Origin: Allobosea sp. BH3
GTDB taxonomy: Bacteria > Pseudomonadota > Alphaproteobacteria > Rhizobiales > Beijerinckiaceae
Reading direction: 5' to 3'
NCBI RefSeq assembly: GCF_025499465.1
Contig: NZ_JAIMCA010000004.1
Location: 434,001 to 498,000, forward strand
Length of the DNA stretch: 64,000 nucleotides
Shown here: positions 42,056-50,846 of the stretch, one piece after another
Layout of the letters: every line of letters starts with the position of its first letter
Numbering within the stretch: the first letter of the stretch is position 1
Translations under genes and position numbers: made by a program
Notes under the pieces: generated by a model
Told to the model about the DNA's origin: nothing
Database searches by the model: none
What the model saw: the letters and a program-made list of their open reading frames with translations, nothing else

Positions 42056-42492
42056 GGCCCGGGAAGCGCGGGGCATAGTCGCGCTCGCCCTTGTGGCGAG
42101 CGCCGCCGGCTGGTCTTGCATCGTTTCGAGGCAGCCTTCACGGCCGGGCAGGGGCGCGGCCATTAAACAGGCATCGCACTCTCCGATCCGGCAGCGAAGC
42201 AACCAGCCGACCGGAGCGCGACCTGAATTCTGTCTGTTTTGTGACCATTGCCCCGGCGCGATTGCACCAAATCCGAACAAGCCGGCGAAAAATCACTTTC
42301 GAAAACGTTAAAATGGCCATTCTCGGCGCTTAATCGGCTTGGCCGCATCGCGCCAGCCTTGCATCAAACGCATATTTCTCAATCATTTAAGCCCGAATTA
42401 GTACCATCTGCTCCCAAGACATGCAGCAACTGCATGTCAGACCCAAGCTATGTTGCATTGCAAAAAGGCAGCTCCTGCACAATATTGCACTC
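42056..42492 (+). other. Gap between lsrB and the small RNA, with regulatory dyads
   Basis: No protein gene is supported here. The first 300 bp contain nothing I recognise. The last part is AT-richer and holds the palindrome at 42418-42438, a second dyad TTGCA-T-TGCAA at 42453-42463 and a candidate promoter (TTGCAA 42458-42463, AATATT 42481-42486, 17-nt spacing) for the small RNA that follows. Confidence 0.55.
42418..42438. promoter_or_regulatory. LysR-type box (T-N11-A) upstream of the small RNA
   Basis: GACATGCAG (42418-42426) and CTGCATGTC (42430-42438) are perfect 9-bp arms around CAA. Inside it T42422 and A42434 are separated by 11 nt, the T-N11-A rule of LysR-type boxes. The centre (42428) is about 65 nt before the inferred RNA start near 42493, the standard recognition-site position for LysR activators. 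LsrB/VtlR, encoded just upstream, is the natural candidate. Confidence 0.6.
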
Positions 42493-42631
42493 ACGGTTGT
42501 TCGAAACGGGCTCCGCAATCTCCTCCCGGCGTTGAGTTCGTTTCAGCCGTTCCCCTCTGAAATGTTTGGCTTTTGCCAGATGTTTCAAACTTTCGAGGCC
42601 GGCTCCCCTCGGGGACGCCGGCCCTTTTTTT
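42493..42631 (+). ncRNA. abcR: Probable AbcR-family (alpha-r15) trans-acting small RNA
   Basis: The sequence fits the AbcR/alpha-r15 family: a 5' region with TCCTCCC (42521-42527), which can pair with Shine-Dalgarno sequences; a hairpin TTTCAG/CTGAAA (42541-42546/42557-42562) exposing TTCCCCT in the loop; a short TGGC/GCCA hairpin (42567-42578); and a terminator GGCCGGC/GCCGGCC (42597-42603/42617-42623) with T run to 42631. AbcR RNAs act with Hfq on mRNAs of ABC-transporter genes. In Sinorhizobium, as I recall, the AbcR genes lie next to lsrB, as here. The start is inferred from a candidate promoter; only one copy is seen. Confidence 0.75.
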
Positions 42632-42651
42632 GTCCTTTTGCTGATCCCGTC

Positions 42652-42762
42652 ATTGCGAGCCCTCGGGTCTTGCCTTCGGCAAGCCCAAGGACAGGCTCCA
42701 CGAAACAATCCAGGCGGACGGAGAGCTCTGCCGCCCCTCAATTGCTTCGTCGCTGACGGTCA
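42652..42762. repeat. Intergenic repeat (GTCATTGCGAG type)
   Basis: The block starts near CGTCATTGCGAGCCC, includes a CTTGCCTTCGGCAAG hairpin and CAATCCAGGCGG, and ends near the flavin-reductase stop. This is a familiar dispersed-repeat type in alphaproteobacteria; no other copy of this exact type was noticed in the window. Confidence 0.5.
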
Positions 42763-43311
42763 CCCAGCCAGCTTGCCGGCGATCGTCGCGAAATTGTCGA
42801 TGAAGCCCTGCAGGAACTTGCGGGTGCCCTCGTCCGTGACCTCGTGGGCGCCGTCGATCAGCCCCTCCTTGTAGGTGATGAACACCTGGCCGCCGACCAC
42901 GACGCCCGCAAGATTCGTCATGATCATGCGCAGGTTCTGCTGAGCGACGGCCGAGCCGATGGCGCCGCCGCTCGTGCCGGTCACGGCCACCAGTTTGCCG
43001 GCCCAGGAATTCTTGCCATAGGGTCGCGAAGCCCAGTCGATAGCGTTCTTGAGCGCGGCGGTGATCGAGCGGTTGTGCTCCGGAGTGACAATCAGGATGG
43101 CATCGGCGGCCTCGATCTCGCGCTTCAGCCTGAGCGTCGACTCCGGACGGTCGGCCTCGAGGTCCTGGTTGAACAGCGGCAGATCATCGATCCTGACGAA
43201 GGACGGCTCGAATGCGTCGGCTCCGAGTTTGGCCAGCGCCTCCGCCAGCTTGAGATTGATCGATTCGCGCCGCGTGCTGCCGACGACGATAGCGAGCTTC
43301 AACTTGGCCAT
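42760..43311 (-). CDS. NADPH-dependent FMN reductase family protein
   Basis: This 183-residue flavodoxin-like protein has GSTRRESINLKLAEAL (FMN phosphate loop), ILIVTPEHNRSITAALKNAIDW and VAVTGTSGGAIGSAVAQQ. The family includes ChrR/YieF quinone and chromate reductases and azoreductases; the substrate is not certain. The ATG at 43311 has CGAGGA upstream. It stands alone. Confidence 0.88.
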   Translation of the reverse strand: MAKLKLAIVVGSTRRESINLKLAEALAKLGADAFEPSFVRIDDLPLFNQDLEADRPESTLRLKREIEAADAILIVTPEHNRSITAALKNAIDWASRPYGKNSWAGKLVAVTGTSGGAIGSAVAQQNLRMIMTNLAGVVVGGQVFITYKEGLIDGAHEVTDEGTRKFLQGFIDNFATIAGKLAG

Positions 43312-43423
43312 TACAATCCTCGATGCTGGGCAAGAAACCGACCGACGGTAGAAGCCGCCGGCTGGTCGGGGCAAGCTTCGCCGTCGCAAGAGGGGTATTG
43401 CGGAATTTCAAGGCTGGACGGTG

Positions 43424-44002
43424 TCAGCGCCGGGCTGGCCTCGCCGCCAGAGGCAGCGCGTCGAACAGGCCCGGCTCCGGGCTGGTGCGCGCCTTCTCGA
43501 TGGTCAGCATCCTGAGCTTGGTCTCGACGCCGCCATCGGCCGAAAAACCACCGGTGCGGCCGCCCGCGGCGAGCACGCGGTGGCAAGGCACGATGATCGG
43601 CCACGGGTTCTGGCCGAGCGCGACACCGACGGCCCGCGCCGCGCCGGGATCGCCGATCCGAGCGGCGACCTCGCCATAGGTCAGCGTCTCACCGGGCGGT
43701 ATGGCGAGCGCGACCTCATAGACCCTGCGGTTGAAATCGGAGACGGTCTCGATCGTGATCGGCAGGTTCGAGGGATCGCTCGGGTCGCCGTCCAGGAGAT
43801 GCCGTATCGCGGCGACCGCTTCGGCAATGAAGCCCCCCGGCGCCATCTCTTCGATCGCATCCGGAAAGCGCCGGGCGAGCCGGCGCCGCGCGGCGTCCTC
43901 ATCCCGCTCCGGCAATTGCGCCCCGATGAAGCGCTCGCCTTCCCAGATCAGCGCACAAGTGCCGATCGCGGTCTCGAACAGGTGGAAATGCTGTGCGGCC
44001 AT
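43424..44002 (-). CDS. ogt: Methylated-DNA--protein-cysteine methyltransferase
   Basis: This 192-residue suicide enzyme repairs O6-methylguanine. The active site is PIIVPCHRVLAAGG with the acceptor Cys140; the winged helix precedes it (IPPGETLTYGEVAARIGDPGAARAVG, in part) with the Arg finger in ARAVG. Length matches Ogt-type single-function enzymes with no Ada domain. An Arg/Ala-rich tail follows. It stands alone between flavin reductase and msrP on the same strand. Confidence 0.93.
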   Translation of the reverse strand: MAAQHFHLFETAIGTCALIWEGERFIGAQLPERDEDAARRRLARRFPDAIEEMAPGGFIAEAVAAIRHLLDGDPSDPSNLPITIETVSDFNRRVYEVALAIPPGETLTYGEVAARIGDPGAARAVGVALGQNPWPIIVPCHRVLAAGGRTGGFSADGGVETKLRMLTIEKARTSPEPGLFDALPLAARPARR

Positions 44003-44092
44003 GAGCTACTCGCGACGTTCCGGCTGCCGGATCACGCCGATTTAGCACGCATCATGACGTACAGGGCACCCGAAAGCTGGCAGCAGCCGGCC

Positions 44093-45049
44093 TCACATGA
44101 ACAGCTTCTCGCCTTCCAGCCCCTTGTAGAGCCCTGCGACCTGCTCGCCATAGCCGTTGAAGATCAGCGTCGGGCGCCGGTCGCGCGAGCCAAGGATCTG
44201 TTCAGTGGCCTGGCTCCAGCGCGGATGCGCCACGGCCGGGTTCACATTGGCCCAGAAGCCGTATTCGCTCGCCTGCAGCCCCTCCCAGAAGGTCTTGGGC
44301 CGCTCGGCGACGAAGCTGATCTTGCGGATCGATTTGACCGATTTGAAGCCGTATTTCCACGGCGTGATCAGCCGGATCGGCGCGCCATGCTGGGTCGGCA
44401 GCGGCTTGCCGTAGATGCCAGTGACGAGCAGCGGCAATTCGTTCGTCGCCTCCGCGATGGAAAGCCCTTCCGTATAGGGCCAGGGATACCAGCGCTGGTT
44501 CTGCCCCGGCGCGACGCGCGGGTTCATGAAGGTCTCGAAGCGGATATATTTCGCGCCCGAGAGCGGCTTGGCCAAAGCAACGAAGGCTGCCAGCGGGATG
44601 CCGGTCCACGGCACCGCCATCGCCCAGGCCTCGACGCAGCGGAAGCGGTAGAGCCTTTCCTCGAGCGGCAGCTTGCGGACGAGATCATCGAAGCCGATCT
44701 CGAAGGGCTTCTCGACCATGCCGTCGACCTGGATGCTCCAGGGCCGCGTCGCGAGGCGCTTCGAGGCATCGACGATGTCCTTCGACATGCCGAATTCGTA
44801 GAAGTTGTTGTAGTTCGCTGCGTCGTCTTCCGCCGTCTGCGCCACATCGAGCTTGTAGGCTTCGTTGCGCTTCGCGGGATAGAGATCGAGCGTCGGATCG
44901 GGCGCCTGTGCCGATGCGCCGCCCGGCAGCGCCGCCCCGGCGATCAGGCCGGCTCCGGCAGCCATGAGCTGGCGGCGATTGAGGAACACGCTCTCCGGCG
45001 TGGCCTGGCTTTCCGGCATTTCCCAGCCGGCACGGCGCTTGATCAGCAT
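44093..45049 (-). CDS. msrP: Protein-methionine-sulfoxide reductase catalytic subunit MsrP
   Basis: This 318-residue periplasmic molybdenum-cofactor enzyme repairs oxidised methionine in envelope proteins. It starts MLIKRRAGWEMPESQATPE and has a twin-Arg signal (NRRQLMAAGAGLIAGAAL). YRFRCVEAWAMAVPW contains the Cys that binds molybdenum; FETFMNPRVAPGQ and GAPIRLITPWKYGFKS are also conserved. The start at 45049 fits the family; earlier starts run through a repeat. The membrane haem partner gene msrQ, usually adjacent, is not in the window. Confidence 0.94.
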   Translation of the reverse strand: MLIKRRAGWEMPESQATPESVFLNRRQLMAAGAGLIAGAALPGGASAQAPDPTLDLYPAKRNEAYKLDVAQTAEDDAANYNNFYEFGMSKDIVDASKRLATRPWSIQVDGMVEKPFEIGFDDLVRKLPLEERLYRFRCVEAWAMAVPWTGIPLAAFVALAKPLSGAKYIRFETFMNPRVAPGQNQRWYPWPYTEGLSIAEATNELPLLVTGIYGKPLPTQHGAPIRLITPWKYGFKSVKSIRKISFVAERPKTFWEGLQASEYGFWANVNPAVAHPRWSQATEQILGSRDRRPTLIFNGYGEQVAGLYKGLEGEKLFM

Positions 45050-45126
45050 GACGGACATACTCCGCTTTCGCCCGATCGCTGCGCGCCCGTTCGGGCGCGA
45101 CAACAGTGATCGACCGATTTGTCGTC

Positions 45127-45172
45127 GCATCGGATTCTCCCGAAAAGTGGCTTCCACTTTTCGGTCCGATGC
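45127..45172. repeat. Palindrome upstream of msrP
   Basis: CCGAAAAGTGG (45140-45150) and CCACTTTTCGG (45154-45164) are perfect 11-bp arms around CTT; outside them GCATCGGA (45127-45134) and TCCGATGC (45165-45172) pair as well. The nearly continuous 46-bp dyad resembles a dispersed Rhizobiales repeat. It lies about 80-120 bp before the msrP start. Confidence 0.7.
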
Positions 45173-45238
45173 GATGCCGGAGTTAGGTCACGAAAGCGGG
45201 GTAACGGCAATTCACGAGGGGGAGAGGAACTGCCGCGT

Positions 45239-45320
45239 CGTCATGCCCGGGCTTGACCCGGGCATCTCTTCGGGAGTCTGGCTGGTTTCCGAGATGGCCG
45301 GGTCAAGCCCGGCCATGACG
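45239..45320. repeat. Palindromic intergenic repeat, copy B
   Basis: The block starts CGTCATGCCCGGGCTTGACCCGGG and ends GGTCAAGCCCGGCCATGACG (both given in part). It is related to copies at 36537, 57839 and 59837 and lies just past the leuB stop. Confidence 0.7.
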
Positions 45321-45328
45321 TTCGACGC

Positions 45329-46438
45329 TCAGCCCCGCGCTTCCAGCGCCTTGACGATCGCCTGGCCCATCTCGCTGGTCGAGACGGCGTTCGCGCCGGG
45401 CGCGGCAATATCCTTGGTCCGGGTGCCGGAGCCCAGCACATCGGCAATCGCGCCTTCGAGGCGGTCCGCCGCGTCGCCCGCGCCGAACGAGTAACGCAGC
45501 GCCATGGCGAAGGAGCCGATCATCGCGATCGGGTTGGCGAGGCCCTTGCCGGCGATGTCCGGGGCCGAGCCGTGGACCGGCTCGTAGAGCGCCTTGCGCT
45601 TGCCGGTGGCCGGGTCCTCGGCGCCGAGCGAAGCCGAGGGCAGCATGCCGAGCGAGCCGGTCAGCATCGCCGCCACGTCGGAAAGGATGTCACCGAACAG
45701 GTTGTCGCAGACGATGACGTCATACTGCTTCGGCCAGCGCACGAGCTGCATGGCGCAATTGTCGGCGAGCACATGCTCCAGCTCGACATCGGCGTATTCC
45801 TTGGCATGCAGCGCCGTGACGGTCTGCTTCCAGAGCACGCCGGTCTTCATGACGTTGTGCTTCTCGGCCGAGGAGAGCTTGTTGCGGCGTGTGCGTGCCA
45901 GCTCGAAGGCGACGCGCGTGATCCGCTCGATCTCGCCGGTCGTGTAGAGCTGCGTGTCGACGCCGCGCTTCTGCCCGTCCTCCAGCGTCACGATCTCCTT
46001 CGGTTCGCCGAAATAGACGCCGCCGGTCAGCTCGCGCACGATCAGGATGTCGAGACCCTCGACAACCTCCGGCTTGAGCGATGAGGCCGAGGCCAGCGCC
46101 GGATAGCAGATCGCGGGGCGCAGATTGGCGAACAGGCCGAGATCCTTGCGCAGACGCAGCAGGCCCGCTTCCGGCCGGTGCTGATACGGCACGTCCGCCC
46201 ATTTCGGCCCACCGACCGCGCCGAACAGCACGGCGTCGGCGTCCTGAGCGAGCTTCATGTCGCTGTCGGAGATCGCCTTGCCATGGGCGTCGTAGGCGGT
46301 GCCGCCAACGAGGCCCTTCTCGATCTCGAAGGAGCCGAGCCCCTGCTTGCCGAACCAGGACACGATCTGCTCGACCTGGCCCATCACCTCGGGGCCGATG
46401 CCGTCGCCGGGAAGCATCAGGAGCTTGTGGGTCGCCAT
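45329..46438 (-). CDS. leuB: 3-isopropylmalate dehydrogenase LeuB
   Basis: This 369-residue enzyme carries out the third step of leucine synthesis with NAD. Visible motifs are [11 protein letters not shown] at the N-terminus, [30 protein letters not shown] with the catalytic Tyr, and the metal-binding [28 protein letters not shown] (in part), then [14 protein letters not shown]. Length is normal. Two GATC-rich hairpins lie in its leader. The leuC and leuD genes are not in the window. Confidence 0.97.
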   Translation of the reverse strand: MATHKLLMLPGDGIGPEVMGQVEQIVSWFGKQGLGSFEIEKGLVGGTAYDAHGKAISDSDMKLAQDADAVLFGAVGGPKWADVPYQHRPEAGLLRLRKDLGLFANLRPAICYPALASASSLKPEVVEGLDILIVRELTGGVYFGEPKEIVTLEDGQKRGVDTQLYTTGEIERITRVAFELARTRRNKLSSAEKHNVMKTGVLWKQTVTALHAKEYADVELEHVLADNCAMQLVRWPKQYDVIVCDNLFGDILSDVAAMLTGSLGMLPSASLGAEDPATGKRKALYEPVHGSAPDIAGKGLANPIAMIGSFAMALRYSFGAGDAADRLEGAIADVLGSGTRTKDIAAPGANAVSTSEMGQAIVKALEARG

Positions 46439-46646
46439 GATCGTTGCCTCGTGTTCTGGTCGCGTTTCTGGAGCCGGATCCGATCAGGTTGGATCAACCT
46501 GATCGGTGAATCCGCCTCTCAATTATCGATAGAGAACGCGTGATCCGATCGGATTGCTGCGCAATCTGATCGGCGCGTGCTCTAGCGCAGGCTGATAGGC
46601 GGCCGGGCGGCTGCACGCAAGCCGCGGCGCAGCAATGCTGCTCACG
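46439..46646. promoter_or_regulatory. leuB leader region with two related GATC-rich dyads
   Basis: CCGATCAGGTT/AACCTGATCGG (46480-46490/46496-46506) is a perfect 11-bp dyad, and CCGATCGGATTG/CAATCTGATCGG (46545-46556/46562-46573) is a second with one mismatch. Both end in CCGATC...GATCGG, and seven GATC sites fall in 95 bp (46477-46571). They lie 42-135 nt upstream of the leuB start on its own strand. They may be a regulator's twin operators, leader hairpins or a local repeat. Confidence 0.45.
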
Positions 46647-46647
46647 C

Positions 46648-46678
46648 AAAAAAGCCCGCGCTCGGGGGCGCGGGCTTT
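46648..46678 (-). terminator. Rho-independent terminator of the small secreted protein gene
   Basis: AAAGCCCGCGC (46651-46661) and GCGCGGGCTTT (46668-46678) form an 11-bp stem with a 6-nt loop. Minus-strand reading gives a run of six T (46648-46653). It serves the gene ending at 46740. Confidence 0.8.
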
Positions 46679-46739
46679 CGGAACGTTGCAACGCGATGCG
46701 TGCCGCTCGCCCGGCTGCAACGTCACTCGAGACTGCAGG

Positions 46740-47054
46740 TCACTCGATGATGTGAATGATCCGGCGCGCCGGCGGCGCAGGCAGCACGGTGCCATCGCTC
46801 ACGCTTCCGACACCGTCTCCGGCGAGATCATCCTCGCCCTGCACAACCTGCTGCTGCGACAGCACCTTCCCGAAAGAGACCGGTGCCGTATAGACGAACG
46901 GGCCCGGACGCTCGGCGACGGCGTGCTTCTTCAGCAATGGCACGAGGCCGCTTTGCGAGGAGAGCACGCTGCGTAGATCATCAGGCTGCCCCTGCGCCAT
47001 GGCCGCGGCCGGCATCAGGATCAGGCCAGCGGTAAGCAGAACTGTCCGAAGCAT
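46740..47054 (-). CDS. Small secreted protein of unknown function
   Basis: This 104-residue protein has a signal peptide (MLRTVLLTAGLILMPAAAMAQ). The mature part is short, with SGLVPLLKKHAVAE and a Pro/Arg/Ile end (PAPPARRIIHIIE). The ATG at 47054 follows GGAGTTCCC. The family is not recognised. A strong terminator follows. Confidence 0.65.
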   Translation of the reverse strand: MLRTVLLTAGLILMPAAAMAQGQPDDLRSVLSSQSGLVPLLKKHAVAERPGPFVYTAPVSFGKVLSQQQVVQGEDDLAGDGVGSVSDGTVLPAPPARRIIHIIE

Positions 47055-47190
47055 GGGAACTCCTTTCCTAGCCGGGAGCCGAAAGGTCGTCCTCGCTATC
47101 CCGCCAGCAGCAACGGCCGGCGGGCAGGAAGGTTCCGTATCATGCTGCGGCAAGCTCCGATGCCCTGCCGCAGCATGATTGCGAGCCTGA

Positions 47191-48780
47191 TCAGGCCTTC
47201 TTTTCCATGTTCCAGAAGAACTGCACCGGCGAAAGCACCATGCCGGTCAGGTTGGCACGGAAGGCCATGGGCTGCTGGACCAGGCCACAGGGCACATAGG
47301 GCACGAAGTCGAAGGCGCGCCGCTCGATCGAGGCCGCGATCTCCTTCTGCTTGGCTTCCTCCGGCGTCGCGATCCACTGGTCGCGCAAGCCCTCCATGGT
47401 GGTGTCCTCGGGCCAGCCGAACCAGGCCGCCCCGCCATTGGCCCGCATCAGCGGATGCAGCGCCGGGTTGAGCGTGTCGGCGCAGGACCATAGCGTGTGG
47501 AACACCGACCACCCGCCCTGATCGGGCAGGCCGCGATTGGCGCGCCGGCCGATGAAGCTCGCCCAGTCGGTCGCGACCAGCTCCGCATTGATGCCGAGCT
47601 TCTTGAACAGATCCTCGGTCACCATGCACTGCTGATAGGCGATCGGCTGGTCGGCCGGGGCGAGCAGGATGACCTTTTCGCCCTTGTAACCGGCCTCCTT
47701 GAGCATGGCCTTGGCCTTCTCGAGATTGGCCGGCATTGCCTCTGCGCCGCCGGCGCCCGACGACATCGGCGAGCCCGGTGTGAAGAAGGTCTTGGCCTCG
47801 CTGTAATAGGCCTTGTCGCCGACGACGGCCTCCATGTAGTCGGCCTGGGCGACGGCGGTCATCACCGCCTTGCGGATCGCCGGATTGTTGAAGGGTGGCT
47901 GCATCTGGTTGAAGCGCATCAGCAGGAACAGGCCGAGCGGCACGTTCGCGATGGCGACGTCCTTGTTGCCCTTCAGCATCGGCAGCAGATCGACCGGCGG
48001 CTGCTCGTACCAGTCCACCTCGCCCTGCATCAGGGCGCCCGCAGCCGCAGCTGGCTCGGTCAGCGGCAGCCACTCGATCCGGTTGATCTTCGCCACCTTG
48101 CCGCCGGCCGCCCAGGAGGGCGCCTCCTCGCGAGGCTTGTACTTGGCGAAGCGCTCGTAGATCGCGTTCTGGCCGGGGACCCACTGCTTGTCCATGAAGC
48201 GCCAGGGGCCGGACCCGACGGCCTCGGTGATGTTCTTCATGTGGTCCGTCTGCGCGACGCGCTCGGGCATGATGAAGGGCACGTTGGACGAGAGCTTGCC
48301 GAGCGCCGCCGGCAGCATCGGGAAGGGCTTCTTCAGCCTGATCTTGAATGTCCGCTGGTCGACGACGTCATAGCCCTCGACGAAGGTCGCGAAGGTCTGG
48401 CCGAAGGCATCGCGCTTCGACCAGCGTGCGATCGAGGCGATGCAGTCCTGCGCCTTCACCGGCTCGTCATCGTGGAAGACGAGTCCGTCGCGCAGATGGA
48501 AGGTCCAGCTCAGCCCGTCCGGCGCGGTCTCCCAAGCCTGCACCATCTGCGGCTTGATCTGGAAGTTCGCATCGGTCGCGAACAGGGTGTCATATATCAG
48601 GTAACCATGGTTACGGATGACGTAGCTCGTGGCCGTGATCGGGTCGAGCGAGGGCAGCGGCGTCGACGGGATAAACCGCAAGGTAGACGCCGCACTCTGC
48701 GAAAAAGCGCGATTCGAGAGGAAACCGGAGGCCGCAAGCGCTCCGGCTCCGGTCAATAACTGACGGCGGTCGATCGGCAT
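47191..48780 (-). CDS. ABC transporter substrate-binding protein (peptide/nickel family 5)
   Basis: This 529-residue periplasmic protein has a twin-Arg-like signal (DRRQLLTGAGALAASGF) and the family 5 fold: LDPITATSYVIRNHGYLIYDTLF, WTFHLRDGLVFHDDEPV and GSGPWRFMDKQWVPGQNA (in part). Members feed dipeptides, oligopeptides or metals to Dpp/Opp permeases. No permease or ATPase gene is adjacent, so it is an orphan in this window. The ATG at 48780 follows GGGAGAG; a longer upstream frame is not conserved. Confidence 0.9.
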   Translation of the reverse strand: MPIDRRQLLTGAGALAASGFLSNRAFSQSAASTLRFIPSTPLPSLDPITATSYVIRNHGYLIYDTLFATDANFQIKPQMVQAWETAPDGLSWTFHLRDGLVFHDDEPVKAQDCIASIARWSKRDAFGQTFATFVEGYDVVDQRTFKIRLKKPFPMLPAALGKLSSNVPFIMPERVAQTDHMKNITEAVGSGPWRFMDKQWVPGQNAIYERFAKYKPREEAPSWAAGGKVAKINRIEWLPLTEPAAAAGALMQGEVDWYEQPPVDLLPMLKGNKDVAIANVPLGLFLLMRFNQMQPPFNNPAIRKAVMTAVAQADYMEAVVGDKAYYSEAKTFFTPGSPMSSGAGGAEAMPANLEKAKAMLKEAGYKGEKVILLAPADQPIAYQQCMVTEDLFKKLGINAELVATDWASFIGRRANRGLPDQGGWSVFHTLWSCADTLNPALHPLMRANGGAAWFGWPEDTTMEGLRDQWIATPEEAKQKEIAASIERRAFDFVPYVPCGLVQQPMAFRANLTGMVLSPVQFFWNMEKKA

Positions 48781-48884
48781 GACATCTCTCCCAGCTGACG
48801 GAGCGGGCGCCCCGCAAAGCGCAATCTGAAGCAAGAGATATACCAGAAGCGGCGACGCCGCATCGGCCGTGCCGAGCGATGCGA

Positions 48885-49274
48885 TCAGCCAGAAGCGAGC
48901 CGCGCCGTCACCTCGATCTCGACCTTCATCTCTGGTTTCAGCAGCCCGGCAATAACATAGATGCCCGCCGCCGGCCTGATCTCGCTGAAGACCTCCCCAC
49001 AGACACTTAGCACCGGCTCGCAATAGCTGCGATCGGTGACGAAATACTGGGCGCGCACCACCTGTGACAGCGAGGACCCCGCCTCCTCCAGCACGGCCTC
49101 GAGCGTGCCGAAGATGTTGCGGGCCTGCTCGGCAACATCGTCCGGCATCGCCATGGTGACGTAATCATAGCCCGTCGTACCGGATACGAAAACCAGATCG
49201 CCATCGACCACGGCGCGCGAATAGCCGAAGGAGCGCTCGAAAGGCGAACCGGTGGAGATGAGGCGGCGGGTCAT
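48885..49274 (-). CDS. RidA/YjgF-family protein
   Basis: This 129-residue protein has the YjgF trimer fold: RRLISTGSPFERSFGYSRAVVDGDLVFVSGTTGYD (in part), VVRAQYFVTDRSYCEP and PEMKVEIEVTARLASG at the end. RidA proteins hydrolyse reactive enamine/imine intermediates; the final Glu (EIEVTA) is conserved and the usual substrate Arg region reads VRAQYF, so activity is plausible. The ATG at 49274 follows GGAGACC. It is upstream of the substrate-binding protein gene on the same strand. Confidence 0.87.
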   Translation of the reverse strand: MTRRLISTGSPFERSFGYSRAVVDGDLVFVSGTTGYDYVTMAMPDDVAEQARNIFGTLEAVLEEAGSSLSQVVRAQYFVTDRSYCEPVLSVCGEVFSEIRPAAGIYVIAGLLKPEMKVEIEVTARLASG

Positions 49275-49356
49275 CTGGGTCTCCAAATAGGGAAGGACGC
49301 GACTTGCGAGATCGCAAACCTCCCTTGCCACCCGTTTTCTGGCAAGACGACGTACG

Positions 49357-49502
49357 ATGTCATTCCGGGGCAGGCCGCAGGCCTGAACCCGGAACCCACG
49401 ACCAGGTGACACCGTCCTGCAGCCGTCGAGAAAAGCGGCGCAAACTGCCGTTCCCCGTCGTGGGTTCCGGGTTCTTCACTTCGCGAAGCCCCGGAACGAC
49501 AT
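49357..49502. repeat. Palindromic intergenic repeat (GTCATTCCGGGG type)
   Basis: The block starts ATGTCATTCCGGGG, contains CCCGGAACCCACGAC and its inverse GTCGTGGGTTCCGGG, and ends CCCCGGAACGACAT. It would form a long hairpin in the gap between ridA-like and transglycosylase genes. Confidence 0.7.
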
Positions 49503-49514
49503 ATGGGGCGCCTT

Positions 49515-50699
49515 TTAAACCCGCCCGCCCTTCAGCGCGCGCAGCACCTTCTCGCCCGGCCTGCCCGTCTGCGGCATGCCGAGCCGGGCCTCGATCTCCT
49601 TGATCGCACCGCGCGTCAAAGCGCCGACCGCGCCGTCCGGCTCGCCGACATTGTAGCCGCGGGCGATCAGGAGCCGCTGCAACTCGCGCCGCTGCTCTCG
49701 CGAGAGCGGCAGGTCGTCCGTTGGCCAGTCCCCCTGCACGCCGGGCTTGCCGCGCAGCCGGTCGGAGAGGAGCGAGATCGCGAGAGCGTAGGAGTCAGCA
49801 CCGTTGTAGCTGTAGGCCGCGTCATAGTTCTTGAAGACGAGGAAGGCCGGCCCGTTGCGGCCCGCCGGCATCAGCAGCCCCGCATTGCCGGTGCCGCTCA
49901 GGCCAGAGCCGTCGAACTTGACGATGCCTTGCGAGGCCCAGTGCGAGAGCGGCCGCTTCGGGTTTCGCCCCGTTCCACCGGAATAGCCGCCCGGCACGCG
50001 CACCTCGTAGCCCCATGTCGCGCCCGTGACCCAGCCGGCCTTGTCCATGAAGTTGGCGGTCGAATGCAGCGCGTCGGGGATCGAATCGACGAGGTCGCGG
50101 CGCCCGTCGCCATCGCCGTCGACGGCCAGCCGCATATAGGTCGAGGGAATGAACTGGGTATGGCCGAAGGCGCCCGCCCAGGAGCCGAACAGCCGTTCCG
50201 GCCGGACATCGCCGCGCTGGATGATCTGCAGCGTCGCGAAGAGCTCGCCCTTGAAGAAGGCGTTGCGGCGCGGGGCCAGGCAGGCGCCGGTCGAGAGCGC
50301 CTGCACGAGCGGCATCTTGCCCCTTGCCTTGCCGAAGTCGCTCTCCACGCCCCAGACAGCGGCGATGGTGTGGCGATCGACGCCGAAGCGCTGCTCCGCG
50401 GCGGCGAGCGTCGAGGCATGCTGACGCATCATCGAGCGGCCTTCCGCGACCTTCTCCTCGTCGACCAGGGTGCCGAGGTAATCCCAGATCGGCGTCTTGA
50501 ACTCCGGCTGGTTGTTCATCGCCTCGATCACCTTCATGTCGGGCTCGACGCCGGCCATGGCGCGGTCGAAGGTCGCGCCCGAGATGCCCTTGGCGGCAGC
50601 CTCGGAGCGCAGCCCCGCGACGCAGGACTGGAATCCAGCCTGGGCGAAGGCCGATGAGGCGATGAGGATGAGTGGCAAGGCCAATGTGATGGCGCGCAT
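49515..50699 (-). CDS. Lytic murein transglycosylase (MltB family) with PG-binding domain
   Basis: This 394-residue exported enzyme cleaves glycan strands. After a signal peptide it has the SLT_2 catalytic domain (VWGVESDFGKARGKMP with the catalytic Glu, FGSWAGAFGHTQFIPSTYM, NFMDKAGW) and a C-terminal peptidoglycan-binding domain (LQRLLIARGYNVGEPDGAVGALTRGAIK, in part). The order fits MltB-type Rhizobiales enzymes, and there is no lipobox, so it is soluble. It stands alone. Confidence 0.92.
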   Translation of the reverse strand: MRAITLALPLILIASSAFAQAGFQSCVAGLRSEAAAKGISGATFDRAMAGVEPDMKVIEAMNNQPEFKTPIWDYLGTLVDEEKVAEGRSMMRQHASTLAAAEQRFGVDRHTIAAVWGVESDFGKARGKMPLVQALSTGACLAPRRNAFFKGELFATLQIIQRGDVRPERLFGSWAGAFGHTQFIPSTYMRLAVDGDGDGRRDLVDSIPDALHSTANFMDKAGWVTGATWGYEVRVPGGYSGGTGRNPKRPLSHWASQGIVKFDGSGLSGTGNAGLLMPAGRNGPAFLVFKNYDAAYSYNGADSYALAISLLSDRLRGKPGVQGDWPTDDLPLSREQRRELQRLLIARGYNVGEPDGAVGALTRGAIKEIEARLGMPQTGRPGEKVLRALKGGRV

Positions 50700-50846
50700 G
50701 GGTCTCCACCGATTCGCAAGGAAGAGGCGAGGCTAGGCGGGTGTGGTTAACGGAGGTTAACCAGCGAGAATGGCGGCGCGAAGGAGCAAAAGCCGCTATG
50801 GAAAGGCATCCGTTCTTCCGCGATTCGCCTTCTGAGCTACTCAGCC

